A stretch of DNA of 64,000 nucleotides from Listeria ivanovii subsp. ivanovii (GCF_900187025.1 NZ_LT906478.1:1534001-1598000), one strand, 5' to 3'; positions 41,654 to 51,977 are shown, numbered from the stretch's first letter. Notes: generated from the letters alone by a model not told the origin. Made by a program: numbers and translations.

Positions 41654-41915
41654 AAATAAAAAACCCATCCCTCCTGTTGTCAAGGGACGAGTTTATGCTC
41701 GTGGTTCCACCCAAGATTCAGAAATAACTAGTATTAGTTACTTCACTCTTGTCGCTTGTAACGGAGCGCCCCGTCTATTATTACTAGTAAAAACGTTCCT
41801 AATAGAAGTTCCAAGGTGGTCCAAATTTAAGTTCCAATAGAAGGTTTCCAGCTAGCCCTTCCTCTCTAGAATTTTCCGTTAAATTGGTTGTCCTTTTCAT
41901 CACTTTGTTTTATAT
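41654..41915 (-). promoter_or_regulatory. T-box riboswitch leader of thrS
   Basis: Leader of about 260 bases with T-box core GGGTGGAACCACG (complement of 41700-41712). A terminator stem lies at about 41662-41693 with T-rich run at about 41654-41662. The threonine specifier candidate ACC is the complement of 41818-41820, directly followed by ACCTTGG. A second ACC next to it leaves the exact register open. Uncharged tRNA-Thr would favour the antiterminator. Confidence 0.92.
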
Positions 41916-41923
41916 TAATACAA

Positions 41924-41952
41924 ATTATAAGCCTGATTACGGCAATTTGCAA
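41924..41952 (-). promoter_or_regulatory. Promoter of the thrS T-box transcript
   Basis: Minus-strand TTGCAA (complement of 41947-41952), a 17-base spacer and perfect TATAAT (complement of 41924-41929), just beyond the dnaI stop codon. Confidence 0.82.
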
Positions 41953-41959
41953 GCATTTT

Positions 41960-42883
41960 TTAGAAACGACGATTTTTGCCTTCTAATTGTACTTCTTTGG
42001 ACAAATAGCGTACACGTTCCATGATTCGGCGCGCTTTTAGTTTTTCTTCCGTTCCGTTTTGAGCAAACATTAAATGATTTTCTAGTTGATCCATATTGTA
42101 ATTAGACGAGAAGAAAGTTGGTAATTCTTCTTGCATTCGGAACTGTAAAATCGCCCCAAGAACTTCATCACGAGTCCATGCCGTCATTGACTCTGCCCCA
42201 ATATCATCTAGCATAAGTACTTCTGTTTCTTTCGCAAACTGGATTTTTTCGCCCACTGTATTGTCAGAAATAGATTGTTTCACTTCACGCATGAATTCTG
42301 GTAAATAAACCAATGTTGTTGAAATACCTTTTAAAGCAAGTTCTTTCGCAATCGCCCCAAGCAAGTATGATTTCCCTGTTCCAAAGCTACCATGAATATA
42401 GAGAGCCTTCACACGCTCCCCGTTTTTAGCAGGATAATCATTTAGAAATTGATATGCTTCGACAAGCGCTAATTGTCGCGATTCTTCATCCGTATAAAAA
42501 TCGCTTAAACTTGCATCTACAACTTGCTTTGGCATATAAAGAGAACGAATTCGCTTCTCCACAGCACGACGTTTATCTTCTTCTATTTTTTCTTTTGTTG
42601 GATAATAGGTGACAGTAATGAACTCTCCGTTAAGGACAAGTTTTGGTGCATAACCTGGCATTAAAGTAACTTCTTGCTCCATATACTTTTTATGCTGCGT
42701 CATAAATTCATATAAATTAGATAAATTTTGATTTATTAATTGTTCGTTGATTTCTTCTTTATGCTCTCTGAAAAATTCTTGAATCGGCTGATAATGAAGT
42801 ACTTGCTCCTTTAATCCTTGATATTCTTTTTCAAAATCGCGCCCTTCAAAAAGCTGTCCTAATGTTCTTTCGATGTTATCCAT
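41960..42883 (-). CDS. dnaI: Primosomal helicase loader DnaI (307 aa)
   Basis: AAA+ protein that loads the replicative helicase. Walker A HGSFGTGKSYLLGA (about 163-176) and Walker B VLMLDDIGAESM (about 224-235), preceded by the DnaI-type N-terminal helicase-interacting domain. The start is the ATG at 42883; an in-frame GTG three codons earlier is part of the ribosome site AGGTGA. It follows dnaB by about 9 bases, forming nrdR-dnaB-dnaI as in Bacillus. Confidence 0.95.
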   Translation of the reverse strand: MDNIERTLGQLFEGRDFEKEYQGLKEQVLHYQPIQEFFREHKEEINEQLINQNLSNLYEFMTQHKKYMEQEVTLMPGYAPKLVLNGEFITVTYYPTKEKIEEDKRRAVEKRIRSLYMPKQVVDASLSDFYTDEESRQLALVEAYQFLNDYPAKNGERVKALYIHGSFGTGKSYLLGAIAKELALKGISTTLVYLPEFMREVKQSISDNTVGEKIQFAKETEVLMLDDIGAESMTAWTRDEVLGAILQFRMQEELPTFFSSNYNMDQLENHLMFAQNGTEEKLKARRIMERVRYLSKEVQLEGKNRRF

Positions 42884-42892
42884 TTTTTTCAC

Positions 42893-44269
42893 CTACCTCT
42901 TATTTAGTCGTTCTTTAATTTCACGAACTTGTTCTTCTAACGTTTGTTTTTCTTTATCTGTCATTTTATTATCAGCTGGAGGAACAGATTCTTTATCAAA
43001 CCAATCCGGTAAAATTTCTTTTCTAGCTGCTTTTTGGTAATTTCGATTGTAATTGGTGTTTTTAGGTGTGGCTGGTTCTTCTTGGAGGCGTTTGTATTTT
43101 TCATGTTCTTGCCATGCTAAATCCATTGCTTCTTTGGCGGTTTTGATATTTTTGCGTTTCCAGTGCGCTGCAATAGTCATCATGTAGTTTTTGGCCAACT
43201 TCCGGTCAAGTCGAAGCATAACATATTCGATTAAGACATTCATGACTGGAACAGGTAAATTTTGTTGGTTCATTACTTCTTCGACGACACGTAAATCCGT
43301 TTCAGCTGGCACTGCTCCGTCAGAGATATCAACAAGTAATTGGAACGGTGTGACGCTTTCTAAGTATACTTGTAGAGCCTCTTCGTCGTTTAAAACCTTG
43401 CCTGTATCTTCTGTCGTGACTTGTTCTTGTTTCATTTGCAGTTTTGGTGGTGCTCCATTTTCAATCGTATAACCTTCGCGAACAATTTTACGCAAGAAAA
43501 CAATATCGATGTCACCACTTGCATCCAGTGCACGATATAAATAACTCGGCATATCTTTTTCAGATACTTGATAGATACCATGTAATTTCAAAATGGTTTG
43601 ACGTACTTCTTTTGTTATTTTTTCGCGCGAAATCATGCTTGGTGATAATAGACTCATAAACAAGTTAAAATCAAAACTGGCGTCGTCAAATTCGATTTCT
43701 TTTGGTGTGATTTTATCCACTAAAGTTTGCTTAGTTTCGTCAATGGCTGGTACACTTCCACCCTTGAACGGTTCGAAAACATCTTGAAATGATCTGGTAA
43801 TTTCACTATATGTAGTTGTTTCAATGGCATCGTCAGAAAAGAAGCGGCGTAAACGTTGAAACTGAGCATTGCCAATTTTGCTATATAAATAAATATTTAG
43901 TAACCCATCTGAAAAGAATTTTTCTGGAGATAAGGGTGGTAAAATCTCATAAATATAAAAACGCATGTCATTTTCGGTTTTTACATAACTTTTTAAAAGA
44001 CCTAAGCCTTCAAGTTTTAGTCTCGCTTCAAATAACGCTTTTAAACTAATATCAAGCATATTTAAAAGTTGGACGTGGGAATGCGCTTCTGACCAAAGTC
44101 TGTTTTCCTCTACTTCGGTAAAAAGTGTTTGGTATAAAGCAAGACATTCCGCCCCCATAAGCGGTTGATATAACATCGTCATTATTTTTCTGTCAGCGCC
44201 AGTCAAGATGCCACTTGCCTTTACTTGATAACTGTCTACCGCTTGAAGTTCCATCCAGAATTCCGTCAA
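42893..44269 (-). CDS. dnaB: Replication initiation and membrane attachment protein DnaB (458 aa)
   Basis: Bacillota-specific initiation protein acting with DnaD and DnaI, not the E. coli helicase of the same name. The DRKIMTMLYQPLMG stretch (about 25-38) and a C-terminal DnaB/DnaD domain (about 290-400) match the family. I prefer a TTG start at 44269, which has AGGTGA 5 bases upstream and gives a terminus aligned with Bacillus DnaB. A GTG at 44278, overlapping the nrdR stop, would add three residues but lacks a good ribosome site. Confidence 0.92.
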   Translation of the reverse strand: MTEFWMELQAVDSYQVKASGILTGADRKIMTMLYQPLMGAECLALYQTLFTEVEENRLWSEAHSHVQLLNMLDISLKALFEARLKLEGLGLLKSYVKTENDMRFYIYEILPPLSPEKFFSDGLLNIYLYSKIGNAQFQRLRRFFSDDAIETTTYSEITRSFQDVFEPFKGGSVPAIDETKQTLVDKITPKEIEFDDASFDFNLFMSLLSPSMISREKITKEVRQTILKLHGIYQVSEKDMPSYLYRALDASGDIDIVFLRKIVREGYTIENGAPPKLQMKQEQVTTEDTGKVLNDEEALQVYLESVTPFQLLVDISDGAVPAETDLRVVEEVMNQQNLPVPVMNVLIEYVMLRLDRKLAKNYMMTIAAHWKRKNIKTAKEAMDLAWQEHEKYKRLQEEPATPKNTNYNRNYQKAARKEILPDWFDKESVPPADNKMTDKEKQTLEEQVREIKERLNKR

Positions 44270-44274
44270 TTTAC

Positions 44275-44739
44275 TCACCTATCTTTATTTTTTTCCATTA
44301 AATCTTTTAATTCCTCTACAAAAACACTAATATCTTTAAACTGACGATAAACCGAAGCGAATCGCACATAAGCAACCTCATCTAAATTAGCCAGCTTATT
44401 CATCACTTTTTCACCGATTAAATCTGATGCAATTTCACTATCACCAATGTTTCTGAGTTCACGCTCCACTTCATTGACAATTTCTTCAATTTGTTCAGCG
44501 CTCACTGGTCGTTTTTCGCATGCTCTAATCAAACCGCGACGAACTTTTTCCCGAGCAAATTCTTCCCTTGCTCCATCTTTCTTTACAACTATTAAAGGAC
44601 TTTCCTCTACCTTTTCAAACGTAGTAAAACGAAATCCGCATTTTTCACATTCACGTCGACGTCTGATAGAATTGCCATCATCTGCCGGTCTTGAGTCTAC
44701 AACACGTGTACCATTATATTTACAAGTAGGACATCTCAC
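44275..44739 (-). CDS. nrdR: Transcriptional repressor NrdR (154 aa)
   Basis: Represses ribonucleotide reductase genes in response to dATP/ATP levels. The N-terminal zinc ribbon has CPTC (3-6) and CEKC (31-34), with the [20 protein letters not shown]-binding stretch. An ATP-cone domain follows (about 49-139). Usual length. Followed by dnaB, linking dNTP supply and replication initiation. Confidence 0.97.
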   Translation of the reverse strand: MRCPTCKYNGTRVVDSRPADDGNSIRRRRECEKCGFRFTTFEKVEESPLIVVKKDGAREEFAREKVRRGLIRACEKRPVSAEQIEEIVNEVERELRNIGDSEIASDLIGEKVMNKLANLDEVAYVRFASVYRQFKDISVFVEELKDLMEKNKDR

Positions 44740-44817
44740 AAAAATTCACTCCTATCCCTATAACATCTCTGTCTGTTTATTCGTATGCCTCATTATACCA
44801 TGTGAAAGTAAGGGTGG

Positions 44818-45420
44818 CTATTCGTTCTTAACAAAACCGTCAATAAATGCCGCCACTTGTTTTTCTGTCTTTTCAAGTGTCTCATTATTATTAATCACAA
44901 AGTCTGCTTTTTCAGCCTTTTCATCAATTCCCACTTGGCTATTGATTCGGTCTAGAGCAGCTTCTTTCGTCAAATTATTGCGCTCTATTAAGCGTTTTAA
45001 TTCTGTTTCTGGCGTCACCCAAACAACAACTATTTGGTCAACGAGTGATTCTAAATGACTTTCGAATAAAAGCGGAATATCAAAGAAAACTACTTTTTCT
45101 CCCGCAGCAAAATAGCGTTTTCGTTCGGCTAACATATAATCTTTCACGCGAGGATGGGTAATTTCGTTTAATTTTTGGCGTTTTTCTGCATTTTTAAAAA
45201 TAATATCTGCTAACTTTGGCCGATTTAACGAGCCATCTGCAAGTAAAATTTCTTGACCGAAGTAAGCGACTATTTCTGCCAAACCTTCTGTACCCGGCTC
45301 AACAACTTTTCTAGCTGCTATATCGGCATCAACAAGTGGAATTCCAGCTTTTTGAATCATTTTGCTAACAGTGGACTTTCCCGTCGCTACACTACCCGTT
45401 AAACCAATTGTTTTCCCCAT
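44818..45420 (-). CDS. coaE: Dephospho-CoA kinase (200 aa)
   Basis: Last step of coenzyme A synthesis. P-loop GSVATGKST (about 9-17), DADIAARKVVEPG (about 31-43) and the LID region with PLLFESHLE (about 114-122). Normal length. Sits between mutM and nrdR, matching the polA-mutM-coaE order in Bacillus. Confidence 0.96.
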   Translation of the reverse strand: MGKTIGLTGSVATGKSTVSKMIQKAGIPLVDADIAARKVVEPGTEGLAEIVAYFGQEILLADGSLNRPKLADIIFKNAEKRQKLNEITHPRVKDYMLAERKRYFAAGEKVVFFDIPLLFESHLESLVDQIVVVWVTPETELKRLIERNNLTKEAALDRINSQVGIDEKAEKADFVINNNETLEKTEKQVAAFIDGFVKNE

Positions 45421-45435
45421 AATTCCACCAACTTT

Positions 45436-46257
45436 CTATTTTTGACAATTAGGACAAAAATGCGTTCCTCGGCCATTAAGCTTGATTTTTTCTATTGGTG
45501 TCCCGCAAATCACACATGGTTCGCCTGTTCTTCCATAAACTTTTAACTTTTCTTGGTAGCGCCCTAATTCGCCTTGTGAATTCACATAAGTTCGTACAGT
45601 GGAACCACCAAGCGCAACAGCTTCTGTCATAATACTTTTTGTTGCTTCAAATACAAGTTTAATTTCTTTATTAGAAAGCGAATTTGCTGCTCTTTCTGGA
45701 CGTACTTTCGCTTCAAAACAAATCTCATCCGCATAAATATTTCCAATTCCAGCAACTAATTTTTGATCAAGTAAAGCCGTTTTTATCGCGCGGCTTGTTT
45801 TTTTCACGCCAGTTGCGAAAGCCTCTAGCGTAAATGTAGGAGTCAATGGCTCTGGTCCGAGTTTTTTTATCGAGTTTGTATCAACTTCCCCGAATTTATT
45901 TGTCACTTCCATCGTTCCGAATTTCCGTACATCTAAAAAGCGCAGTTCGGTGTGATCTTCAAAATGAAAAATAATATGGGTATGTTTACTCACTTCGTCT
46001 GTTTCGTTCATTAGCCTGAACTTACCTTCCATACGTAAATGAGACAAAATGGTGCAATTTGTTAAATCAAATAATAAAAATTTGCCTCGGCGGCGCACTC
46101 CTTCAATTTGTTGACCGACTAGCATATGAACAAATTCATCTGGCGGAGTATTTTTAATCATTTTAGGAACGCGAACAATCACTTGATCAATTTTTTTACC
46201 TGGGACTAAATTTTGTAAGGTTGCGCGGACATTTTCAACTTCCGGCATTTCTGGCAT
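45436..46257 (-). CDS. mutM: Formamidopyrimidine-DNA glycosylase (273 aa)
   Basis: Removes 8-oxoguanine and ring-opened purines and nicks the abasic site. The catalytic N-terminal Pro-Glu follows the start Met (MPEMPEVE, where the usual Leu is Met). The helix-two-turn-helix lies near 150-225, and the C-terminal zinc finger is CVIC...CPNC (about 248-271). The start is the ATG at 46257 with GGGGAG 8 bases upstream; 14 upstream residues would bury the catalytic proline and are rejected. It begins 24 bases after polA. Confidence 0.96.
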   Translation of the reverse strand: MPEMPEVENVRATLQNLVPGKKIDQVIVRVPKMIKNTPPDEFVHMLVGQQIEGVRRRGKFLLFDLTNCTILSHLRMEGKFRLMNETDEVSKHTHIIFHFEDHTELRFLDVRKFGTMEVTNKFGEVDTNSIKKLGPEPLTPTFTLEAFATGVKKTSRAIKTALLDQKLVAGIGNIYADEICFEAKVRPERAANSLSNKEIKLVFEATKSIMTEAVALGGSTVRTYVNSQGELGRYQEKLKVYGRTGEPCVICGTPIEKIKLNGRGTHFCPNCQK

Positions 46258-46280
46258 ATATATACTCCCCGTTTCTCTAT

Positions 46281-48908
46281 TTATTTCGCATCGTACCAAG
46301 TGTCTCCGAAGGCACTATCGACTTTAAGTGGTACAGATAGCTCTACAGCATTTTCCATCACATCTGGTACAATTTCTTCTAATTTAGCAATTTCAGCTTC
46401 AGGTGCTTCAAAAATAAGTTCATCGTGCACTTGAAGTAATAATTTAGCTTCTAACTTTTCTGATTCTAAGCGATCATTCATTAAAATCATCGCTTTTTTA
46501 ATAATATCTGCTGCGCTTCCTTGAATTGGCGTATTCATCGCCGTTCTTTCTGCAAAGCCGCGAACATTAAAGTTACGACTGACAATTTCCGGAATATATC
46601 GACGACGGTGTAAAATGGTTTCCACATAACCTTTTTCTTTCGCAAAACGAACGATATCTTGCATATATTCTTTTACTGCCGGATAACTGACAAAATAACG
46701 ATCAATAAAATCTTTCGCTTCTTTTCTTGTAATACCAAGGTTTTGTGAGAGACCGTAATCACTAATACCATAAACAATACCAAAGTTAACCGCTTTTGCT
46801 TGACGGCGCATTAACGAGTCTACTTCTTCTTTCTCCACATGAAACACATCCATTGCTGTTTTTGTATGGATATCATAATCATGCTTAAAGGCATAAATTA
46901 AATTTTCATCTTCCGAAATATGTGCTAATACGCGTAATTCTACTTGCGAATAATCGGCTGAAAATATCTTCCATCCTGGCTGACTTGGAACAAAAACTTG
47001 TCTGATTTTGCGTCCTTCTTCCAAACGGATAGGTATATTTTGTAAATTAGGATCTACCGAGCTAAGACGTCCTGTTTGTGTCAATGTTTGGTTAAAACGG
47101 GTATGGACTTTGTGCGTTTCTTTATCAGTTACTTTTAGAAGACCTTCGATATAGGTTGACTGGATTTTCCCAAGCTGACGATATAACAAGATTTCATCAA
47201 TAATGTCATGGCTGCCAGATAAGCTCTCAAGAACATCTGCGGCAGTCGAGTAGCCAGTTTTAGTCTTCTTCACTGCTGGAAGTCCTAGTTTTTCAAAAAG
47301 AATCACGCCTAATTGTTTCGGTGAATTAATATTAAAATCTTCTCCAGCAAGCGAATGAATCGATTCTTCTAATGTTTTTAATCGACTTGCTAGCTCTACT
47401 TTCATACCTTCTAGTCGTTTGGTATCAACGCTTACACCTTGTATTTCCATTTGGGCGAGCACAAAAGTTAAAGGTAACTCCAAATCCTCCATTAAAGCTA
47501 GCTGTTCATTTTTCTCGAGGTCATCAATAAGTCCTTTTTCTAAAACAGCAACCGCTACAGCTTTTCTAGCAAGATGCGGGGCAACAATGCTTTCTTCTGG
47601 CGTGCTTCGTTTCGCACCTTTTCCGTATATCGCTTCATCTGTTTCTACTTCTGTATAATCATGACGAACAGCTACACTTGTGAAGTCACCTATGGAGTCG
47701 GATGGGTTCAACAAATAAGAAGCTAACATAATATCAAAGGTAATTCCTGAAATAGCATATCCCAAGCGGTGCATAGCTACCATTGTTTTTTTAGCATCAT
47801 AAACAACTTTGGCAGCTCCACTTTCCACCCACGTTTTAAATGCTGAACTATTTTCTGCTGTTTCTTTTGTGAAAAAGTAAGTTCCATTACTAGAATGAAC
47901 CGTAAGTCCAATGAAATTCGCTGTGTGGTAATTGTCATTTTCTAATTCAACATAAAGTGCTGTTTTACCGCCAAAATGTTTCTCTGTTAAATCTGTTACA
48001 ACTTCAAAAGTTAATTCTTTTAATTCTTTTGTTTCTCCTGGAGTATCACCCTCCATGTTTTTTAATAGCGTTGTAAACTGCATTTCTTTCAGTAACGGAA
48101 TGACTTTATCTGTTTGGTAACCGTTGTACTTAGTGTTTTCGATGGTATATTCTATCGGCGAGTCAACATTAATAGTTGCTAGTTCTTTACTTAAAATCGC
48201 TAGTTCTTTATTTTCTAATACTTTTTCTTTTAATTTTTTTCCAGAAATTTCATCGGCATGTTCTAAAACACTTTCTACACTTCCACCAAATTCATGTAAC
48301 AGTTTTAAGGCTGTTTTTTCACCAACACCTGGAATACCTGGAATGTTGTCCGATGAATCACCCATTAACCCTTTCATATCAATAATTTGCGCAGGGGTTA
48401 AATTATATTTTTCTTTCAAAGTTTCTGGTGTATTGGTCTCCATATCTGCAATGCCTTTTTTCGTAATGTAGACCGTTGTCTTATTAGAAGCAAGTTGGGT
48501 TAAATCTCGATCTCCGGTAATGATGGCTACTTCAAGTCCGTCTGCTTCTGCTTTTTTTGTTAAAGTTCCGATAATATCATCCGCTTCGTAGTTGGCTAAC
48601 TCATATTGCGGGATATCATAAGCAGTTAAAAGCTCACGAATAAATGGAAATTGTTCTGATAGTTCGCTCGGTGTTTTTTGGCGCCCTCCTTTATAGCCTT
48701 TGAATGTGGCATGACGAAAAGTTGTTTTTCCAGCATCAAATGCAACTAATACATGGCTCGGCTTTTCTTTTTCTAATACATTCATTAGCATCATCGCAAA
48801 TCCGTACACCGCATTTGTATAAACACCTTTGTCATTATTTAAAAGCGGCAACGCATAAAAAGCGCGATTCGCAATACTATTTCCATCAATTAATACTAAT
48901 TTATTCAC
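46281..48908 (-). CDS. polA: DNA polymerase I (875 aa)
   Basis: Repair and Okazaki-fragment polymerase. The 5' nuclease domain is N-terminal (LVLIDGNSIANRAFYAL, about 3-19; DRDLTQLAS near 133). The polymerase motifs are A (SADYSQVELRVLAH, about 650), B (RRQAKAVNFGIVYG, about 698) and C (LLQVHDELIFEAP, about 825). The middle 3'-5' exonuclease domain is degenerate: where E. coli has the DTET metal motif, this protein reads YVELEND (about 315), so proofreading is unlikely. Translation probably starts at a GTG at 48908, 7 bases after GAGGAGGA; a longer ATG start lies upstream of that site. Confidence 0.96.
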   Translation of the reverse strand: MNKLVLIDGNSIANRAFYALPLLNNDKGVYTNAVYGFAMMLMNVLEKEKPSHVLVAFDAGKTTFRHATFKGYKGGRQKTPSELSEQFPFIRELLTAYDIPQYELANYEADDIIGTLTKKAEADGLEVAIITGDRDLTQLASNKTTVYITKKGIADMETNTPETLKEKYNLTPAQIIDMKGLMGDSSDNIPGIPGVGEKTALKLLHEFGGSVESVLEHADEISGKKLKEKVLENKELAILSKELATINVDSPIEYTIENTKYNGYQTDKVIPLLKEMQFTTLLKNMEGDTPGETKELKELTFEVVTDLTEKHFGGKTALYVELENDNYHTANFIGLTVHSSNGTYFFTKETAENSSAFKTWVESGAAKVVYDAKKTMVAMHRLGYAISGITFDIMLASYLLNPSDSIGDFTSVAVRHDYTEVETDEAIYGKGAKRSTPEESIVAPHLARKAVAVAVLEKGLIDDLEKNEQLALMEDLELPLTFVLAQMEIQGVSVDTKRLEGMKVELASRLKTLEESIHSLAGEDFNINSPKQLGVILFEKLGLPAVKKTKTGYSTAADVLESLSGSHDIIDEILLYRQLGKIQSTYIEGLLKVTDKETHKVHTRFNQTLTQTGRLSSVDPNLQNIPIRLEEGRKIRQVFVPSQPGWKIFSADYSQVELRVLAHISEDENLIYAFKHDYDIHTKTAMDVFHVEKEEVDSLMRRQAKAVNFGIVYGISDYGLSQNLGITRKEAKDFIDRYFVSYPAVKEYMQDIVRFAKEKGYVETILHRRRYIPEIVSRNFNVRGFAERTAMNTPIQGSAADIIKKAMILMNDRLESEKLEAKLLLQVHDELIFEAPEAEIAKLEEIVPDVMENAVELSVPLKVDSAFGDTWYDAK

Positions 48909-48965
48909 AGGGATATCCTCCTCGATATTATCATTCACTTGTGTCTATTTTACCATAGTAACATA

Positions 48966-49007
48966 AAAACAAACCACTTATCCGAATGAGATTAAATGGT
49001 TTGTTTT
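48966..49007 (-). terminator. Terminator of the citZ-citC operon
   Basis: Perfect 11-base arms at 48966-48976 and 48997-49007, T run on the minus strand. It lies between citC and polA. Confidence 0.82.
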
Positions 49008-49073
49008 AAATCCGTATATTTATTTATTAATTTTGAATTACAAACTAGTTTTTATAATTAAATTCCGTTTTAT

Positions 49074-50336
49074 TTAGAAGTTTTTTATTAGTTCGTCCGC
49101 AAATTCCGAACATTTCACTTCTGTTGCCCCGTCCATTAAACGCGCAAAATCATAAGTTACTGTTTTAGCTGCAATGGTTTTCTCCATAGAATGATTAATT
49201 AACGCAGCCGCCTCGCTCCAACCGATATGTTCAAGTAGCAAGGTTCCAGATAAAATAACAGACGATGGATTCACTTTATCAAGTCCAGCATATTTTGGTG
49301 CGGTACCATGTGTTGCTTCAAAAATAGCATGCCCTGTTAAGTAATTAATGTTCGCACCAGGAGCAATACCAATTCCGCCAACTTGAGCAGCAAGCGCATC
49401 CGAAATGTAATCACCATTTAAATTCATCGTTGCAACTACATCGAATTCAGCAGGTCTAGTTAAAATTTGTTGTAAGAAAATATCTGCAATTGAATCTTTT
49501 ACTAAAATTTTACCAGCAGCAATTGCTTCTTTTTGTTTAGCATCAGCAACTTTTGCTCCTTCTGTTTCTTTAATACGATCGTATTCATTCCAAGTGAATA
49601 CTTTATCGCTGTATTCACGTTCGCATAAATCATAACCCCAGTTTTTAAATGCGCCTTCTGTGAACTTCATGATATTACCTTTATGGACTAATGTTAATGA
49701 TTTGCGACCTTCTTTAATCGCATATTCCACTGCCGAACGAACGAGACGCTCTGTTCCTTCTTTAGAAATTGGTTTGATTCCAATACCAGAAGTTTCTGGA
49801 AAGCGAATTTTATCCACACCGAATTCAGATTTTAAATAAGCGATTAATTTTTTGACTTCATCGCTACCTTCTTTAAACTCGATCCCAGCATAGATATCTT
49901 CAGTATTCTCGCGGAAAATAACCATATCCGTATCTTCAGGACGTTTGACAGGAGACGGAACTCCTTTGAAATAACGAACTGGTCGTAAGCAGACATATAA
50001 ATCTAGCTCTTGACGAAGTGCAACGTTCAGTGAACGAATCCCTCCACCAATGGGCGTTGTAAGTGGTCCTTTAATCGCAATCAAATACTCATCTATTGTA
50101 TCAAGCGTCTCTTGTGGCAACCATTCGCCTGTTTGTTTAAAGGCTTTTTCACCAGCTAATACTTCTTTCCAAGCAATTTCTTTTTCTCCATTGTAGGCTT
50201 TTTTTACCGCAGCATCTAGAACTCGTTTAGCGGCTGCCCAAATGTCTGGCCCAGTACCGTCCCCTTCAATAAAAGGAATAATTGGATTGTTTGGTGTTTT
50301 TAATACACCGTTTTCTACTTGAATTTTTTGACTCAT
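49074..50336 (-). CDS. citC: NADP-dependent isocitrate dehydrogenase (420 aa)
   Basis: Converts isocitrate to 2-oxoglutarate. N-terminal [16 protein letters not shown] (about 20-35), substrate loop with [20 protein letters not shown] (about 101-120), metal-site [16 protein letters not shown] (about 302-317) and NADP-selecting HGTAPKYAG (about 336-344). Immediately downstream of citZ. Listeria has an incomplete TCA cycle, so this branch mainly supplies 2-oxoglutarate for glutamate. Confidence 0.97.
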   Translation of the reverse strand: MSQKIQVENGVLKTPNNPIIPFIEGDGTGPDIWAAAKRVLDAAVKKAYNGEKEIAWKEVLAGEKAFKQTGEWLPQETLDTIDEYLIAIKGPLTTPIGGGIRSLNVALRQELDLYVCLRPVRYFKGVPSPVKRPEDTDMVIFRENTEDIYAGIEFKEGSDEVKKLIAYLKSEFGVDKIRFPETSGIGIKPISKEGTERLVRSAVEYAIKEGRKSLTLVHKGNIMKFTEGAFKNWGYDLCEREYSDKVFTWNEYDRIKETEGAKVADAKQKEAIAAGKILVKDSIADIFLQQILTRPAEFDVVATMNLNGDYISDALAAQVGGIGIAPGANINYLTGHAIFEATHGTAPKYAGLDKVNPSSVILSGTLLLEHIGWSEAAALINHSMEKTIAAKTVTYDFARLMDGATEVKCSEFADELIKNF

Positions 50337-50357
50337 AAATAATGTTCCTCCTTCTTA

Positions 50358-51479
50358 TTAAATGCGTTCTTCTACTGGCAAATAACTTCTATTTTCAGGA
50401 CCCACATAAATCGCACGCGGGCGAATAAGACGATTATCACGATACTGTTCAAAAATGTGTGCTAACCAACCAGACACGCGGCTCACAGAGAAAACAAGCG
50501 TAAATAAATCACGATCAATTCCAAGCGCATGGTAAACAGAAGCGGAATAAAAGTCGACATTTGGTTTTAAGTGTTTTAATTCCCAAACGGCTTCCTCTAC
50601 TTGCGTCGAAATATCAAACCATTTTCCCTCGCCTTTTTCTGCAGTTAATTTTCGAGACATCTCACGCAAATGTCCAGCACGCGGATCTCCACCACGATAT
50701 ACACGATGTCCAAACCCCATAATTTTTTGTTTCGTATCAATTTTTTCTTGAATATATTTACGTACATCGCCTGCTTCATCGATTTCTTCCAACATATCGA
50801 AAACACGCTCATTAGCTCCACCATGAAGCGGACCTTTAAGTGCGCCAATCGCTGCTGTTACTCCTGAATAAACATCTGAGAGCGTTGCCACACAAACTCG
50901 TGCTGTAAAAGTGGATGCATTAAATTCATGGTCAGCATGGAGTACAAGTGCTTTATTCATTGCTTCCACAGATAAATCGTCCGCTTCTTCTCCAGTAATC
51001 ATATAAAGAAAATTTGCTGCCATATTTAAATCTTCTCTCGGTGGAATTGGATCCAGCCCACGACGAATTCTAGAAAAAGCGGCCACAATCGTCGGCATTT
51101 TTGCTTGGAGACGAAGCCCTTTTCGATAAACAGCTTCCCCATCATCTAATTCTGCTTCCGTATCAAATACGCCTAACATCGAAACCGTCGTTCTTAAAAC
51201 ACTCATGGGATGTAATTTTTGATGATTTTGCATTCTTAAGCTCGAGATAATGGTTTCTGATACGGCCATATTTTCTTGAATTTCTAATTTAAACTTTTTA
51301 AATTCCTCTTTGTTCGGTAAACGCAAGTGCCATAGCAAGTAAATCACTTCTTCAAAAGAAGCATTATTTTCCATTAAATCATCAATTCCATAGCCTACAT
51401 ATGTTAACATATCATCAATAATTGAGCTAATAGACGTTTCAGCAACATATACATTTTCCAACCCTTTAGATAGTGGCAT
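50358..51479 (-). CDS. citZ: Citrate synthase (373 aa)
   Basis: Condenses oxaloacetate and acetyl-CoA. Catalytic residues are visible in context: LHADHEFNAST (His near 185), LHGGANERVFDMLEE (His near 220), GFGHRVYRGGDPRA (about 257-270) and DFYSASVYHALGI (Asp near 310). Type I, short Bacillota form. AGGAGG precedes the ATG. Known in L. monocytogenes to be co-transcribed with the two upstream genes and repressed by CcpC. Confidence 0.97.
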   Translation of the reverse strand: MPLSKGLENVYVAETSISSIIDDMLTYVGYGIDDLMENNASFEEVIYLLWHLRLPNKEEFKKFKLEIQENMAVSETIISSLRMQNHQKLHPMSVLRTTVSMLGVFDTEAELDDGEAVYRKGLRLQAKMPTIVAAFSRIRRGLDPIPPREDLNMAANFLYMITGEEADDLSVEAMNKALVLHADHEFNASTFTARVCVATLSDVYSGVTAAIGALKGPLHGGANERVFDMLEEIDEAGDVRKYIQEKIDTKQKIMGFGHRVYRGGDPRAGHLREMSRKLTAEKGEGKWFDISTQVEEAVWELKHLKPNVDFYSASVYHALGIDRDLFTLVFSVSRVSGWLAHIFEQYRDNRLIRPRAIYVGPENRSYLPVEERI

Positions 51480-51515
51480 TTTATTTCCTCCTTTTATCCA
51501 TTTTTACGTATGTAG

Positions 51516-51977
51516 TTATTTTATGAAGGCAACCACCTGCATCGCAATATAAGCAATTCCAGCAGCGATTACCGGCCCAGCTGCAACTCCTCTGAACAGA
51601 ACTACTGCTAAAATAGTTCCGAATACGAGCGAGACAGTCACTTGTGGATCAACAGCCATATAGCCAACACCCTTTTTCGCCAAAATGGAAACAGCTATCC
51701 CAGCTCCAAGACCAATCCAACCAGCAGCTGATTTAAAAGAATCAATTAAATCTTTAAAGCCAATTTGACCAGTTGCTATTGGAATTAAAATCGCAATCGT
51801 AATAATCGTTACGCCCCAGTTGATTCCTTTTACTTGAATGACTTCCATCACTTTGCCGTCAACATGAAAAAGCTTTAATAAGATTACTACTGCTACTGCA
51901 ATAACGAGCGAGTTATTTTTTGCTATCAGCCCAAGAAGTAAAAAAAGAAGTAAAAACAACATGCTTTCTGTAAACAT
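51516..51977 (-). CDS. DUF441 family membrane protein (153 aa)
   Basis: YeaL/YtwI-type polytopic membrane protein with about four hydrophobic segments (5-35, 52-70, 85-105, 115-150). Function unknown. Its last segment ([20 protein letters not shown]) is glycine/alanine-rich. It lies 36 bases upstream of citZ and is the first gene behind the CcpC-controlled promoter, so it is in the TCA transcript. Confidence 0.85.
   Translation of the reverse strand: MFTESMLFLLLFLLLGLIAKNNSLVIAVAVVILLKLFHVDGKVMEVIQVKGINWGVTIITIAILIPIATGQIGFKDLIDSFKSAAGWIGLGAGIAVSILAKKGVGYMAVDPQVTVSLVFGTILAVVLFRGVAAGPVIAAGIAYIAMQVVAFIK

Noticed and set aside
44447-45058. 203-codon plus-strand open frame opposite nrdR and coaE
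   Set aside because: It lies wholly antisense to two well-supported genes, has no recognisable domain, and its Ser-rich composition is what the reverse complement of such genes gives.
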